Below, piece by piece: positions 45,010 to 56,932 of a stretch of 64,000 bases of DNA. The stretch lies in NCBI GenBank assembly GCA_028564925.1, contig CM053031.1:165343084-165407083 (forward strand). Reading direction: 5' to 3'. The stretch is from Lithobates sylvaticus (lineage: Eukaryota > Chordata > Amphibia > Anura > Ranidae). Position numbers and translations under genes: made by a program. Under the pieces are notes generated by a model. That model saw only the letters and a list, made by a program, of their open reading frames with translations, made no database searches and was not told where the DNA came from. Within the stretch, counting starts at the first letter, position 1. Each line of letters opens with the position of its first letter.

Positions 45010-45367
45010 TTAAGGTACCCATATAGCGCCCTCAATTTACGCAACACTTACGGAGCACCATAGCTTGTAGACTTTCACACAGACAAAATAATATACACTT
45101 ATTTGGGTCAATTTTACCAAAGATATGTAGCAGTATAGATTTTGGCCCAAATTTATGAATAAAAATTACTTATTTGAAATTTTTTAGCATAGAAACTAAA
45201 AAAAAAGGGTTTTGTTTTCAAAATGTAGCAAAAAAAAAAAAAAACAGCGGCGAATAAATACCACCAAAAGAAAGCTACATTTGTGTAAAAAATGATAAAA
45301 ATTTTGTTTGGGTACAGTGTTGCATTGGTCTGGGCGGGAAGTAAGTGTCCTGTATTGAAGTGGTTAA
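45010..45367 (-). mobile_element. End of a TTAA-type element, minus orientation
   Basis: It ends GTATTGAAGTGGTTAA at 45367, the inverse of the CCACTT end found on the MITEs at 45410 and 53943, and contains the inverse of 'agctttcttttggtggtatt', also shared with them. The other end was not found; the 395-bp repeats may be its interior. Confidence 0.6.
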
Positions 45368-45409
45368 AGTGCATCCACGTACACATTTCCACATCTTTAT
45401 TACATTTTG

Positions 45410-46417
45410 TTAACCACTTTCAGACCAGACCAATTTGCAGCCAAAGGACCAGGCCCCTTTTTGCGATTCAGCACTGCGTCGCTTTAACTGACAATTGCGC
45501 GGTCGTGCGACATGGCTCCCAAACAAAATTGACGTCCTTTTTTTCCCACAAATAGAGCTTTCTTTTGGTGGTATTTGATCGCCCCTGCGGTTTTTATTTT
45601 TTGCGCTATAAACAAAAATAGAGCGACAATTTTGAAAAAAATGCATTATTTTTTACTTTTTGCTATAATAAATATCCCCAAAAAATATATTAAAAAACAT
45701 TTTTTTTCCTCAGTTTAGGCCGATACGTATTCTTCTACATATTTTTGGTAAAAAAATCGCAATAAGCGATTATTGATCGGTTTGCGCAGAAGTTATAGCG
45801 TTTACAAGATAGGGGATAGTTTTATAGCATTTTTATTAATATTTTTTTTTTATTAGTAATGGCGGAGATCTGCGATTTTTTTTGTGACTGCGACATTATG
45901 GCGGACACATCGGACATTTTTGACACATTTTTGGGACAATTGTCATTTTTACAGCAATTAATGCTATTTAAATGCATTGATTCCTGTAAAAATGACACTG
46001 GCAGTTTAGGGGTTAACCACAAGGGGGCAGTGTAGGGGTTAAGTAGGCCTAGGGGTGTGTTTCTTACTGTGGGGGGGGCGTGGCTGTCAGCTAGTGAATG
46101 CTGATCTCTGCTCCAATCACAGGGAGCAGAGATCTGCGTCACTAGTTGCTAGGCAGAACGGGGAGATGCTGTTTATCTCGGCATCTCCCCGTTCAGCCGT
46201 CCCGTGAGACGATCGCGGATGTCCCCGCGGCGATCGAGTCCGCGGGGACCGCGATCGGACTCACGGGGGTCCCGACTGGCGCGGGAGCGCGCCGCTCCCG
46301 GCACGCTCCGGATGGCACGGACAGGCAGAAAGGAGGGACTTATATATATATGCCCTCCTGCCTGTACGTGCCATTCTGTCGACGTACATCTGTGTGCGCC
46401 GGTCGGCAAGTGGTTAA
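45410..46417 (+). mobile_element. TTAA-flanked MITE, copy 1
   Basis: TTAA at 45410-45413 and 46414-46417 with inverted ends CCACTT / AAGTGG. The left half is T-rich ('cccacaaatagagctttctt', 'cagtttaggccgatacgtat'); the right half is GC-rich with strong hairpins (for example around 46110-46135, 46159-46192 and 46205-46245). The TTAA target and CC ends suggest piggyBac-type mobilisation; that is inference. No gene. Confidence 0.88.
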
Positions 46418-46830
46418 TAAGCCAATGGCTGCTGATAAAGGATGCATGCACTGGACTGTCACGATTTGAGGAGGTGACAAGGATGATAAACTGTGACAAT
46501 GTATTCATCAGTGACACAATCCCTGTTGTGTTCCTGCTGGAGCAGACTCTGGGTGGCATTATGGACAGGGCCCACTTTATGCAGACACTATTCTTCCTAC
46601 GCCACATAAAACACAAGAGGAGAGGGAGGAGGAGAATGATTCATTCTGGCAGTTTTGGAGGCATTAAAGCAGAGGAAGACATACGTCAAACCTTCAGAGA
46701 TGGTCTTCTATCCCCAGAACCCTTGGAAGTAGTATGTGGCTGGGAGGAGGCAGTTTCAGATACTGAAATCCTCAGTGACCCCAAGGAGTCTGCTTCTCAT
46801 GCCTCCTTATTGATAAGCATATCGAATAAA
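46418..46830 (+). pseudogene. Orphan hAT transposase fragment
   Basis: The frame reads LIKDACTGLSRFEEVTRMIN, FISDTIPVVFLLEQTLGGIM and, further on, CGWEEAVSDTEILSDPKESA, matching the central to late part of the transposase at 6483 (MIRDACTVLSPFEEATRMVS, CISDTVPLVHLLEHTLRGIM, RGWEEVAGDHVILSDPEDSA). It starts at the right TTAA of the MITE; the rest of the transposase is not on the other side. Too diverged to come from the copies in this window, so a third related lineage. Confidence 0.75.
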
Positions 46831-47640
46831 ACTGTGTCGCCGGCCGGCTTGCATACACCCATTCAAACAGGTCGCAATGACGTCAGCGCGTCAACCTCCC
46901 TACGCACGTTTCGTCTAGAGCTTATGCTTGATTATACTACCATTGGGTAAGTGTAACTTTTAACTTCTTTTTATTAAACTAATCCTACGGAGTCACACTA
47001 TGGGAGTTTTTCTTTTATCTTTATGAACCTGTACTGAGGCTTATTTTAAGGCTATTGTTCCTGTCACTTCCTGGGATCTCTCCGATGTGGGGCTGAGGAA
47101 AGGGGACGTCAATAATCTGATTCATTCTGAGGTTAAATTCTGATATTGGCTATTCCCTGTTGGTGTGTGGAGTTCTCGTGGCTGATGTGACATCAGGATA
47201 TCATAATCCTACAGGCTTTATATAGCTTGCCCTCTGGTAAGCACAATATCCGTGTGGTGGTGGATCACAGTTTGTTGGTGTTCACGTTTGTTTTCATACA
47301 ATCACTTATCATCACTGGACACTTCCTTATAGACTTCATTGAACTTTGTTGTTTATGTTTATATTGTTATTTGATATTGATTGTCTGAGGTTTATTTTGG
47401 TCCTATTAGGGATGCAGGTGTTAGGATTAGGGTTGGGGATTGTTATTTTGGTAAGTCCCAAAAAGGAAATTCAATTTAGCAAGCCTATCAGATGACATCT
47501 TAAATAAAAATAAAATAACATAATAATAATTCTACCAAAGATAAAAACTACACAGCACAAAAATAACTAAGATAGATACTAGAAAAATATCTGCAAATAA
47601 AAATATAATGAATAAGTTCAAAAGTTAATTAAAAGTCCAG
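46831..47640. other. Unassigned, perhaps Penelope terminal repeat
   Basis: Contains 'ccctacgcacgtttcgtcta' near 46900, the inverse of the GACGAAACGTGCGT phrase seen at the 3' side of Penelope-linked hammerheads, but no full ribozyme fold is visible. Nothing else recognised. Confidence 0.3.
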
Positions 47641-48225
47641 ATTGGCAGGCGCATGCACGGAACCCCTAAGATGGCCACTTAAGGCGGGAGCACCACACTG
47701 TCCTGGCTGTTCAGAGCCCCCCATGGCCTATCGCAACCCGCAGGATGAGCGTTTACAGCAGAATCAGCTAGGAGAAGCCACCCTGCATCAGCACATGTCT
47801 GGAGGTTCAGCCTGGAGTGTCCTATGGCAACCTTTCTACTCCAGCACTGCCCCGGTCGATGCCAAGATGGTGGCTGCAGCCCAGCCACGCGCTTCCATGG
47901 AGGACAGATATGCAGAGCAGGGACACTCTCTGACACCAGCTTCCCTGTGGCTATCACCAGTCATGCATGTGCATAACCATTAGACTATGGCCCCCTCTCC
48001 TACTTCTACAGTATTGCTTATTGGGCATACAGTGGATGATTTCATGCTTTCTCCAATGGGAGACACTCCTGCCCACCCTGGCACTGTCAATGCCAGGGGG
48101 CCTCAGCCCGGATCTGCACCTAAATACTGCAGTCCTCTTCTACAAACTATCTGAATTACTGGACAGGAGTTTGGCCCAAACGGCTGCTAAAATCACAGGG
48201 GACATCAGGGCTGATTTTCAGAACC

Positions 48226-49390
48226 TTGGGTCCAGAATGTAAGCTATTGAACATAAACTGGACACTAAAGTCTCAAGAGCCAATAAGAGCACGGACCATA
48301 TTCATGTCCTACAAGAACAGCTTGACACCACACTTTCCAGGATTGATGATCTGGAGAATAGGTCAAGGAGATATAACTTTAGAAATAGAGGCCTACCAGG
48401 AGTCAATTGCAGACATTCTGACTGCGGTCCAAGATTTCATTAAAGACCTCATCCCTAACATTCCAACACATAGACTGGAACTGGACCGGGCACACAGAGC
48501 ACTAGGACACCCCAAAAAGGATGGATCACCAAGAGATGTGGTGATCAAACCCCATTTCTATACAGTTAAAGTGGATGTAAACCCAATGTCATCCTTTCTA
48601 AACTACTGCCATAGGGGTTATCTATAAGGATATATATGCCTCCTGCATGTATCTTGACCTGTCAAATGTCTCCCCTCTGTCTGTTATAAGACCTGAAAAA
48701 CTGCAGATTCTGTGGGTGGGTCTGTTGTCTGGAGCTCGGTGGGTGGAGTCGTGATGTCAGTAGACTGCATTTTCTCCTGTGTATTTCTTACACTGAACTT
48801 CTGCTATGATCTCTAACATCCAGTGAAAAGACAGGAAAGTAACCACATGACTTCAGCATGCCCAATTACGCTGAGGTGTGGAACATCCAATCTTGGCAGA
48901 GCAGCAGAAGAAAGGACTGGGAGGGAATTAAAAAATAATGCATGTCTCTTAGGATAGTGCAGGAGATATTTAAATCACCTGTCACTCACAGCAAGGGAGT
49001 GGATTTGGCAAAGTTTTTCTCTGTTTGTCAAGATTTATCTCACTGAACAATAAAAGAGGATTGCTCAGAGCTGGATTAACTCTGTGGCAAGACTGGGCTC
49101 AAATGATAGGAAATATTATGCTCTACATTATGACATCCACTTTAAAGAGGAAATTATGAAAAAGTCTCGATTACAAACTCAGCTTGTCTGCTAAGGTCAT
49201 GTGGTGCAGTTTTTTGCTGACCTATCACCGTCGACTATCCAAAGGCGAAGATCCCTGAAGCCACTTCTTGCTGTCCTTTCTCAAAGAGGCATTAAGTACT
49301 AGTGGGTCTTCCCATTTGCGCTTAAGTTTGCCTTTAAAAACAAAACCTACTCCTTCTCCAGTTTTCCAGATGGAGAACGGCTATTTTGAA
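48226..49390 (+). pseudogene. L1 ORF1 split by a MITE
   Basis: Before the MITE the frames give RIDDLENRSRRYNFRNRGLP, then TGTGACG-rich coding ending DVVIKPHFYTVK at 48569. After it (49146 on) the same frame continues EEIMKKSRLQTQ, and a shifted frame gives FFADLSPSTIQRRRSLKPLL and FAFKNKTYSFSSFPDGERLF to a stop. These match the C-terminal domain of L1 ORF1p. Removing the MITE and one TTAA restores YTVKEEIMKKS, a good test of the boundaries. Several other frame breaks exist. Confidence 0.8.
48570..49141. mobile_element. TTAA-flanked MITE in L1 ORF1
   Basis: TTAA at 48566-48569 and 49142-49145; inverted ends AGTGGATGT / ACATCCACT (with a one-base offset on the right). No gene. The TTAA target fits Kolobok or piggyBac; it differs from the other two TTAA families in this window. 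Confidence 0.88.
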
Positions 49391-50399
49391 CCTGAAATTC
49401 ATCACACAAAATACTCCCTCAAGTTCCCACTTTAGGGCCACCAAACATCCGATGTCCACAAGCCCCATAACCCCAGTGTGGAGCAAAACCAAGTACATGC
49501 ATTCCAAGAAAAATAAGCCTCCTGATCTTCTTCTGCTACTCTATAATCCTGTTTGACTCCTGTTTTAGGTCATGAGGTTGTCTTAACCTGAGAATGGTCC
49601 TCGACACCATGGTTTTTGATCTCTACTTAACAGTTATGTGGTTAATGGTTTAACTTTTTCTTTTGTTCCTGGGAGGGATATAAGTTTTGCTGCGGTTGCT
49701 CACTGGGCTACTCATGAATCCCTTGTAGGTCTATAGGCCACCTCGTTTTTGCTCATGGCATGTTGGTATTTTTACAATCTTCAGACCTGTGGTCTTTTAG
49801 CTTAATTTTGTACTTTACCCTCCTCCACTGTGCCCTCTGCCTTCCCTTCAATACCCTTCCCCTCCTTTCCCATTCCTCCGCATGCCCTTCCTTCCTCACT
49901 TACCATGTCCTATTTCCCTCACCCTCCCTCCCTCCCCATCCCAACAAGCGGGGAATTTCATCTGTTTATCTGTAAGTTGCAATTTGTCTGTATGCTAATT
50001 GTCTAAAGTTTTACATTAGTGGTGCACTCCGACCGGGGCGGTCTTCTTGCGTACGCACCTACCCTGTCCACATGGTAGGATTTCATCCTCTCATTCTGTG
50101 GATGAGATCATCTGTTACTTTGTTGGCAGTGAGGAGCTGGTTACCTCTTGCCTTCTTGGGTCCTTATTGGGCTTTTTCTTGTTTTCTCTCTTTCACTCAT
50201 TTGTTTCTAGTGCTAATCTTTCTTCTCTTTTAGCCAATCTCCAGACGCCCTCTATCCTGCATGCTGCCTCTCGGAATCCCATAACTGCTTGGTCTAAGCC
50301 TTCGGTCCAGATTCCGCAGAATGCATGGGTAAGTTACAGTGGATTGGATGGATGCCCATCCCTTTTGCTCCATAGCCTGTGATAATGTGGTCATCCCCC

Positions 50400-50527
50400 C
50401 TCTGCATGTTGTCCCCCACAATACGCATGGGTTAAACTCCCAGGTAAAACGCTGCAAAGTTTGCCACTCTTACCACTCCTGTACTCACACTTCTCAAATT
50501 GGGTGGTTGTCCTATTTTCCACCCAAT
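50400..50527 (+). pseudogene. L1 ORF2 start (endonuclease N-terminus)
   Basis: The frame NTHGLNSQVKRCKVCHSYH resembles the opening of the L1 endonuclease (usually N..GLNSP.KR). It is cut at 50527 by a transposon end. Confidence 0.6.
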
Positions 50528-51029
50528 CAGGGGCGGATCCAGAGGGGGGCAACGGGGCAATTACCCCCTCCAAGAATACGGGTGAAAGAGCGGGCGGCTC
50601 CGCGGGTGACAATGCGGGTGGCTCCATGGGTAACAGTGTGGGTGGCTCTGTGGGGGACAGTGCGGGCGGCTCCGCGGGTAATAGTTTGGGCGGCTCGGCG
50701 GAGGAGAGCGCGGGCAGGCTCGGTCGGTTAGTGGGCCGGTGAGAGGGGGGTAGCTGGGTGGCTCTGTGTGTGGGCGGGCTGCTGGCCAATCAGGGAGCCG
50801 GCGGGCAGGGGAGCAGAGAGATGACATCATCTCTCACCACCTGGCACCCGCCCTGCATCCCTGCAGTTCCGCCCTCACTGTGCAGGCAGCTGTGGGCAGC
50901 AGAGAGATTACATCATCTCTCTGCTGCCTGACTGGTAACCTGCTGCCTGACTCTTGGATATAGCCTTAGCAGGGAAGTGACACAGCAGGTGACAATCTGC
51001 ATCTGGTGGCAGGTGACGTGGCAAGTGAC
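50528..51029 (+). mobile_element. DNA transposon left end with GC-rich repeat
   Basis: It starts CAGGGGCGGATCCAGAGG, a terminus I know from hAT-type elements. A 24-bp minisatellite (gcgggcggctccgcgggtga-like, 50578-50730) and an imperfect palindrome follow (14-bp stem 50895-50908 with 50915-50928). The matching right end was not found in the window. Confidence 0.55.
50578..50730 (+). repeat. 24-bp GC-rich minisatellite
   Basis: About six units of 'ggcggctccgcgggtgacag' with 'tgcg'. It produces long Gly/Ser or Pro/Ser frames on both strands that are not genes. Confidence 0.85.
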
Positions 51030-51042
51030 AATCCGCATCTGG
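50970..51042 (+). repeat. 36-bp minisatellite, left remnant
   Basis: Two units of 'gtggcaggtgacgtggcaag' with 'tgacaatccgcatctg', the same unit as at 62225-62440. The Penelope pair lies between the two halves. Confidence 0.85.
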
Positions 51043-51562
51043 TAAATGTATATAGGATCCGCGCTTAGGATTAGAACTGCAGCCTCCCAGAGAGGTACCA
51101 AGTGTGTAGTAAAGGAAGTGATTATAAATTAAGGGATGGTGGCGCTGTTCAGGGTAAGTATAGGGAGAGCAGGATGAAGATATAAATATATAGATAAATA
51201 TAGGACAGGTACGTATAAATGGTAAAAAGAATATGTGTATACCTGATAAGAGAATATACGTATAATAGGATAAAAGAATATGCGTATAACTGGTAAAAAA
51301 ATATACGTGTAAAGAACAATATGGCAACTTCACTTAAAACCCAATAAGGATATATAAAGTGACTACGTGCAACAGATCATAAACATAATGCATAACTCAA
51401 TAAATAAATCATACATAAATATGTGTAAACAATTTCATGTGACACGCTAAACCAAAGGTGTAGAATAAAAGTAAACTTCAAAGTGACTCCGTGATTAGAT
51501 GAATAAAATAATAATAATTATATATACCCAATTAATACATTATATAAAATATGTGTAAAAAA

Positions 51563-51596
<34 letters not shown>

Positions 51597-53619
51597 TATA
51601 AAAAAATATATATATGTGTTAAATGTATCCAGGTGAGGATAAGATAAGTGTATCCTCTAAAAATAAAGTGGTTCAAGTGCGCATATACAAATGTGATGAG
51701 TAGAAAAAAAATAGATAGTTAAAAAAAAAAAATTTATATAATAGAGAGGTCAAAAAATTCTTTGAAAATTGTCCCAAATAAATCAATATTAATGATCAGT
51801 AATCAAAATGTGAAATCCTGTGCTGTCCTTTAAAAAATCAGCAATCTTGCGACATCATATGACATATAGGCAAACAAATGACTTGTACACGGTGACCATT
51901 CAGGTGCTCCCCTCCTTCTGTCGGGTGACCCCAAATGTGCAAACACTCACCAGAGTGCCTAACCCCTGCAGGGGTAATAGGCGTATAATCTCCTTGGGTA
52001 TACCGTAGGGATCCTCCTCAGTGGGGACAGTTTGTTCAGAAAAAGCCTCCTCCGTGGGGATGTCCAGCCTCTGCCCCTCTCCAGGGATGGGGGGTAAAAA
52101 CACCAATGGGGGCCGTGTATGTAAAAAAATATATAACACTAATAGTGTGATATTGCCAAAAAATGATTCTTTTATTTAAAAGTATAAAATTGGGAACAGG
52201 AAAAATGACAATGTAGCCGGTAGGGCTATTAAAAACATCAATTCATGCAAAGGAAATAAAATTAGTTTTTAAAAGCAGAGCGCGCAGCTGGAGGGCAGAG
52301 CGATGACAGCACCGCAAAGCCCCGGCAAAGCCCCGTATTCCACTGACGGTGCTTCCGAAACCGGAAGTCGCAACAAGGAAGTGACGTGTTGTGTAGCAAG
52401 GGTATACCATCTTGGTACACCCCACGCAGTAAATAGACTGGGGTGGAGCCGCGGTGACCAATGGGGTGGGAGTGGGCGTGTAGAAGGCACGAATGCCGGA
52501 CCAATGGGGATCTTCAAGTGCGGACTAATAGGCAATAAGTGGATAGGCATATATAGCCTGTTAGATTGCAAAACCGCCCCCGGATTGTTAGAATTAACCC
52601 ATCACAGGTGCCCTGTCAAAAACCTTATATGTATATAGAAAGACCGCAGCTCCCGTCCCAGCATATTAGACAAGAAAATGAGGGTATTTAACGGAAGAAA
52701 AATGGAGTGAATATTAAATAATTACAAACCCAGTGTCTCTAAAAGAATACATATTATAAAATGCAATAAATTCCATACTAGAGAACTGGGTGGATTACTA
52801 AATAAATAAATGTAGTGAGTTAAAATGGCTACATGGGAAAGGGTAAATGGTAGTGTATGTGGCTATAGTGGCGACTTTATAAAATGCTCAAACCCTTATT
52901 AAAAAGGGGGGTGAAGCATTGGAATCAATAAATGGATTTTATAATAGATCAAAGGTCATCCAAATAAATATTAATTATATCCTGGATAGATGTGGTAAAA
53001 ATTATATGTCTGTAAAAATAGGTAAAAACAATGGAGATCAATGAATGCCGAGCCTGCGACTGACAGTAAACATTATTAATATACAACAACACCAACAGGT
53101 GTGTTGTGTGAAAGGCATCTATAAATATAAATGTAAATGGATATAGAAAAGGTGACAGCTCTGAATAAATACGAATAGATATATTTAAAGGGAAGCTCGT
53201 ATAGATAGGCGTAGACGGTAAAAATGGGGAGGTATGTGTCTGGATAGAAAGTAGTATGTATTAAAATACATTCCGATATATACAACATACATTCCTGAAA
53301 CCGTAAGGGTGTCGTATAAGAATAACAACTGGGATAGATAAATTAATAAATAAAAATCTGTGGAGATAGAGAAATATATATATAAAAATAAATCATAATA
53401 AACAAACTTATGTGGAATATGCAATCAATAAAAGTGGCTTTAACATGCATCTCTATGTTATTATCTAATAGAAGGCCATAGAGATGGATGTGTGTAGGCC
53501 ACAGACGCCAGCCAAAACTGGGAATAACATAAAATAATCAGATTGAAATTAAAATAAAATTAGAATTAAATTTAAGATTATAATTAAAAATTTGATAAAA
53601 AACAGTTGAGGTCAATATC

Positions 53620-55170
53620 AAAGTTTAACCCCTTGGGTACCAGGGATCCCAATCGATATATCCATTTAGTTTCGTTTTGAATTACCTGTATCGTTTTATT
53701 GCCTCCTCACCAGTGATTGTTAATAATATCTATACCAAAAAACACTAATCCTGACGGATCCCTTTTGTCAAAATTGGTCGAAGTGTCTGGATAAATTATG
53801 TTTGGGGAAACCCATTTTTATATTGTTAATGTGTTCTCTGATGCGAACACACAAGGGCCTAGTGGTTCTCCCCACATATTGCAACCGACATGGACATTCA
53901 ATTACATATGTAACGTGGGTGCTGTTACAGGTGACAAGTTCTTTAACCGCTTCAATACAGGGCTTTTAAACACCCTTCCTTACCAGAGCACTTTTTGCGA
54001 TTCGGCACTGCGTCGCTTTAACTAACAATTGCGCGGTCGTGCGACGTTACACCCAAACAAAATTGACGTCCTTTTTTTCCCACAAATAGAGCTTTCTTTT
54101 GGTGGTATTTGATCGCCCCTGCGTTTTTTTTTTTTTTTGCGCTATAAACAAAAGAAGAGCGACAATTTTGAAAAAAAACACAATATTTTTTACTTTTTGC
54201 TATAATAAATATCCCATTTTTTAAAAAAAAAAAAAACAATTTTTTTCCTCAGTTTAGGCCGATACGTATTCTTCTACATATTTTTGGTAAAAAAAATTGC
54301 AATAAGCGTATATTGATCGGTTTGCGCAAAAGTTATAGCGTCTACAAAATAGGGGATAGATTTATTGAATTTTTTTTTTTTTTTTTACTAGTAATGGCGG
54401 CGATTTGCGATTTTTTTTTTCGTGACTGCGACATTGCGGCGGACACTTCGGACACTTTTGACACATTTTTGGAACCATTCACATTTACACAGCGATCGTT
54501 GCTATAAAATTGCAATGATTACTGTGTAAATGTGACTGTCAGGGAAGGGTTAACACTAGAGGGCGCTGGAGGGGTTAATGTGTGTCCCTAATAGGAGTGA
54601 TTCTAACTGTAGGGGGAGGGGACTTAAGGGGAGGAGACCGATCATGTGATCCTCTGTACTGGGATCACATGATCGGTCTCCTCCCCGCTGACAGGACGTG
54701 GAGCTGTGTGTTTACACACACAGCTCCACGGTCCCGCCCGGTCCCGTTGTTTTAACGGGCAATCGCGGGTGCCCGGCGGACATCGCGGCCGCCGGGCACT
54801 CGCACCGGGTCCCGAGTGATGCCGCGGGCGCGCGCGAGCGCCCCCCAGGCGGCCGGGAATCCGAGGACGTCATATGACGCCCACCCAGGATGGTAGATCC
54901 ACCTTGTGGGCGTCATATGACTATACGCGGGTATTGAAGTGGTTAATCTCGAATTCCTTCCCTGATCTGGACCTAAATTTGGTCTTTCTTCTAGGCTGCT
55001 TCTTGGTCACCCGGCATGCTAGACATCTTTGACATTTATAAAAACCTTTTAATTCAGAAAGTATTCTCACTGGTCTGGGTGGGTCTATAACATTTTTCAC
55101 TAATTGATTTCTCAAAGTAGGTGCCCTCCTATAAATGAATCTAGGTTTTTTTGCAAGCAGATTTGCTAAA
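53620..55170 (-). pseudogene. Penelope polymerase end and GIY-YIG, copy A
   Basis: Minus-strand coding remnants on both sides of a MITE: KPRFIYRRAPTLRNQLVKNV and FYKCQRCLACRVTKKQ on one side (the Cys-containing linker after the RT) and, on the other, the same GIY-YIG stretch as in copy B. The reverse transcriptase core is not present. Confidence 0.8.
53943..54946 (+). mobile_element. TTAA-flanked MITE, copy 2, inside Penelope copy A
   Basis: TTAA at 53943-53946 and 54943-54946, ends CCGCTT / AAGTGG, clearly the same family as 45410-46417. The GC-rich right half has a perfect 25-bp stem (54628-54652 with 54662-54686, 9-base loop) and a perfect 15-bp stem (54697-54711 with 54716-54730). The Penelope gene continues on either side, so this insertion is younger than copy A. 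Confidence 0.9.
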
Positions 55171-55457
55171 GTGCAAGTGTGTAGTAAAGGAAGTGATTAT
55201 AAATTAAGGGATGATGGCGCTGTTCAGGGTAAGTATAGGGAGAGCAGGATGAAGATATAAATATATAGATAGATAAATATAGGACAGGTACGTATAAATG
55301 GTAAAAAGAATATGTGTATACCTGATAAGAGAATATACGTATAATAGGATAAAAGAATATGCGTATAACTGGTAAAAAAATATACGTGTAAAGAACAATA
55401 TGGCAACTTCACTTAAAACCCAATAAGGGCTATTTACTGCGTGGGGTGTACCAAGAT

Positions 55458-55508
55458 GGTATCGCCTCCGAAGACGTCCAATTGACGAAACGTACGTCAG
55501 GCGATACC
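55458..55508 (+). ncRNA. Hammerhead-ribozyme-like hairpin, 5' repeat
   Basis: GGTATCGCC (55458-55466) pairs perfectly with GGCGATACC (55500-55508), stem I. Between them are CCGAAGA (like the CUGANGA core but with C for U), a GTC/GAC stem II with a small loop, GAAA, a minimal CGTACG stem III, and the cleavage-side TC then A. Penelope-like elements are known to carry such ribozymes with a very short stem III. The U-to-C core change may weaken it. Confidence 0.65.
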
Positions 55509-56932
55509 CTTGCTACACAACACGTCACTTCCGTGTTGCGACTTCCGGTTTCGGAAGCGCCGTCAGTGGAACGCACGCTGTAACCGGGGGTTTGCGGTGC
55601 CGTCATCGCTCTGCCCTCCAGCTGCGCGCTCTGCTTTTAAAAACTAATTTTATTTCCTTTGCATGAATTGATGTTTTTAATAGCCCTACCGGCTACATTG
55701 TCATTTTTCCTGTTCTCAATTTTTTTACTTTTAAATAAAAGAATAATTTTTTGGCAATATCACACTATTAGTGTTATATATTTTTTTACATACACGGCCC
55801 CCATTGGTGTTTTTACCCCCCATCCCTGGAGAGGGGCAGAGGCTGGACATCCCCACGGAGGAGGCTTTTTCTGAACAAACTGTCCCCACTGAGGAGGATC
55901 CCTACGGTATACCCAAGGAGATTATACGCCTATTACCCCTGCCGGGGTTAGGCACTCTGGTGAGTGTTTGCACATTTGGGGTCACCCGACAGAAGGAGGG
56001 GAGCACCTGAATGGTCACCGTGTACAAGTCATTTGTTTGCCTATATGTCATATGATGTCGCAAGATTGCTGATTTTTTAAAGGACTGCACATTTTGATTA
56101 CTGATCATTAATATTGATTTATTTGGGACAATTTACAAATAATTTTTTTACCTCTCTATTATATAAAAAAAAAATTTTAACTATTTTTTTTTTTTTCTAC
56201 TCATCACATTTGTATATGCGCACTTGAACCACTTTATTTTTAGAGGATACACTTATCTTATCCTCACCTGGATACATTTAACACATATATATATATTTTT
56301 TTTATATATATATATATTTTTACACATATTTTATATAATGTATTAATTGGGTATATATAATTATTATTATTTTATTCATCTAATCACGGAGTCACTTTGA
56401 AGTTTACTTTTATTCTACACCTTTGGTTTAGCGTGTCACATGAAATTGTTTACACATATTTATGTATGATTTATTTATTGAGTTAGGCATTATGTTTATG
56501 ATCTGTTGCACGTAGTCACTTTTTATATCCTTATTGGGTTTTAAGTGAAGTTGCCATATTGTTCTTTACACGTATATATTTTAACCAGTTATACGCATAT
56601 TCTTTTATCCTATTATACGTATATTCTCTTATCAGGTATACACATATTCTTTTTACCATTTATACATACCTGTCCTATATTTATCTATCTATCTATATAT
56701 TTATATCTTCATCCTGCTCTCCCTATACTTACCCTGAACAGCGCCACCATCCCTTAATTTATAATCACTTCCTTTACTACACACTTGTGTGCGGTACCTC
56801 TCTGGGAGGCTGCAGTTCTAATCGTAAGCGCGGATCCTATATACATTTACTTTCATTACACCTACAGGTGTGCCATATTTTTTCTGCAGCTATGGATATA
56901 TTTGGGTATATGACTAATATAGTAACATTGAT

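Larger units (their letters stand above)
47641..50527 (+). mobile_element. L1 5' half, second copy
   Basis: Begins with an L1-like GC-rich leader ('acccctaagatggccactta'), carries ORF1 in pieces (48226-49390), a T-rich inter-ORF region and the very start of ORF2, and stops at a foreign transposon end at 50528. Different in sequence from the L1 at 32219. A TTAA MITE sits inside ORF1. Confidence 0.75.
51043..55428 (-). mobile_element. Penelope-like element, copy A, minus strand
   Basis: Read on the minus strand: a short piece of terminal repeat (55428-55171), the end of the polymerase gene (about 55170-54947), a TTAA MITE (53943-54946), the GIY-YIG part (53942 to about 53620), 3' UTR and terminal repeat to 51043. 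The order and sequence match copy B at 55429-62224. The 5' part of the gene is absent. The hammerhead hairpin present twice in copy B is missing here. Broken in a few places. Confidence 0.85.

Noticed and set aside
46831-47640. Possible full hammerhead ribozyme on the minus strand near 46900
   Set aside because: Only the GACGAAACGTGCGT side is visible; I find no matching 5' arm or CUGANGA box.
50391-50830. Pro-rich and Gly/Ser-rich frames on both strands
   Set aside because: Direct product of the 24-bp GC-rich minisatellite.
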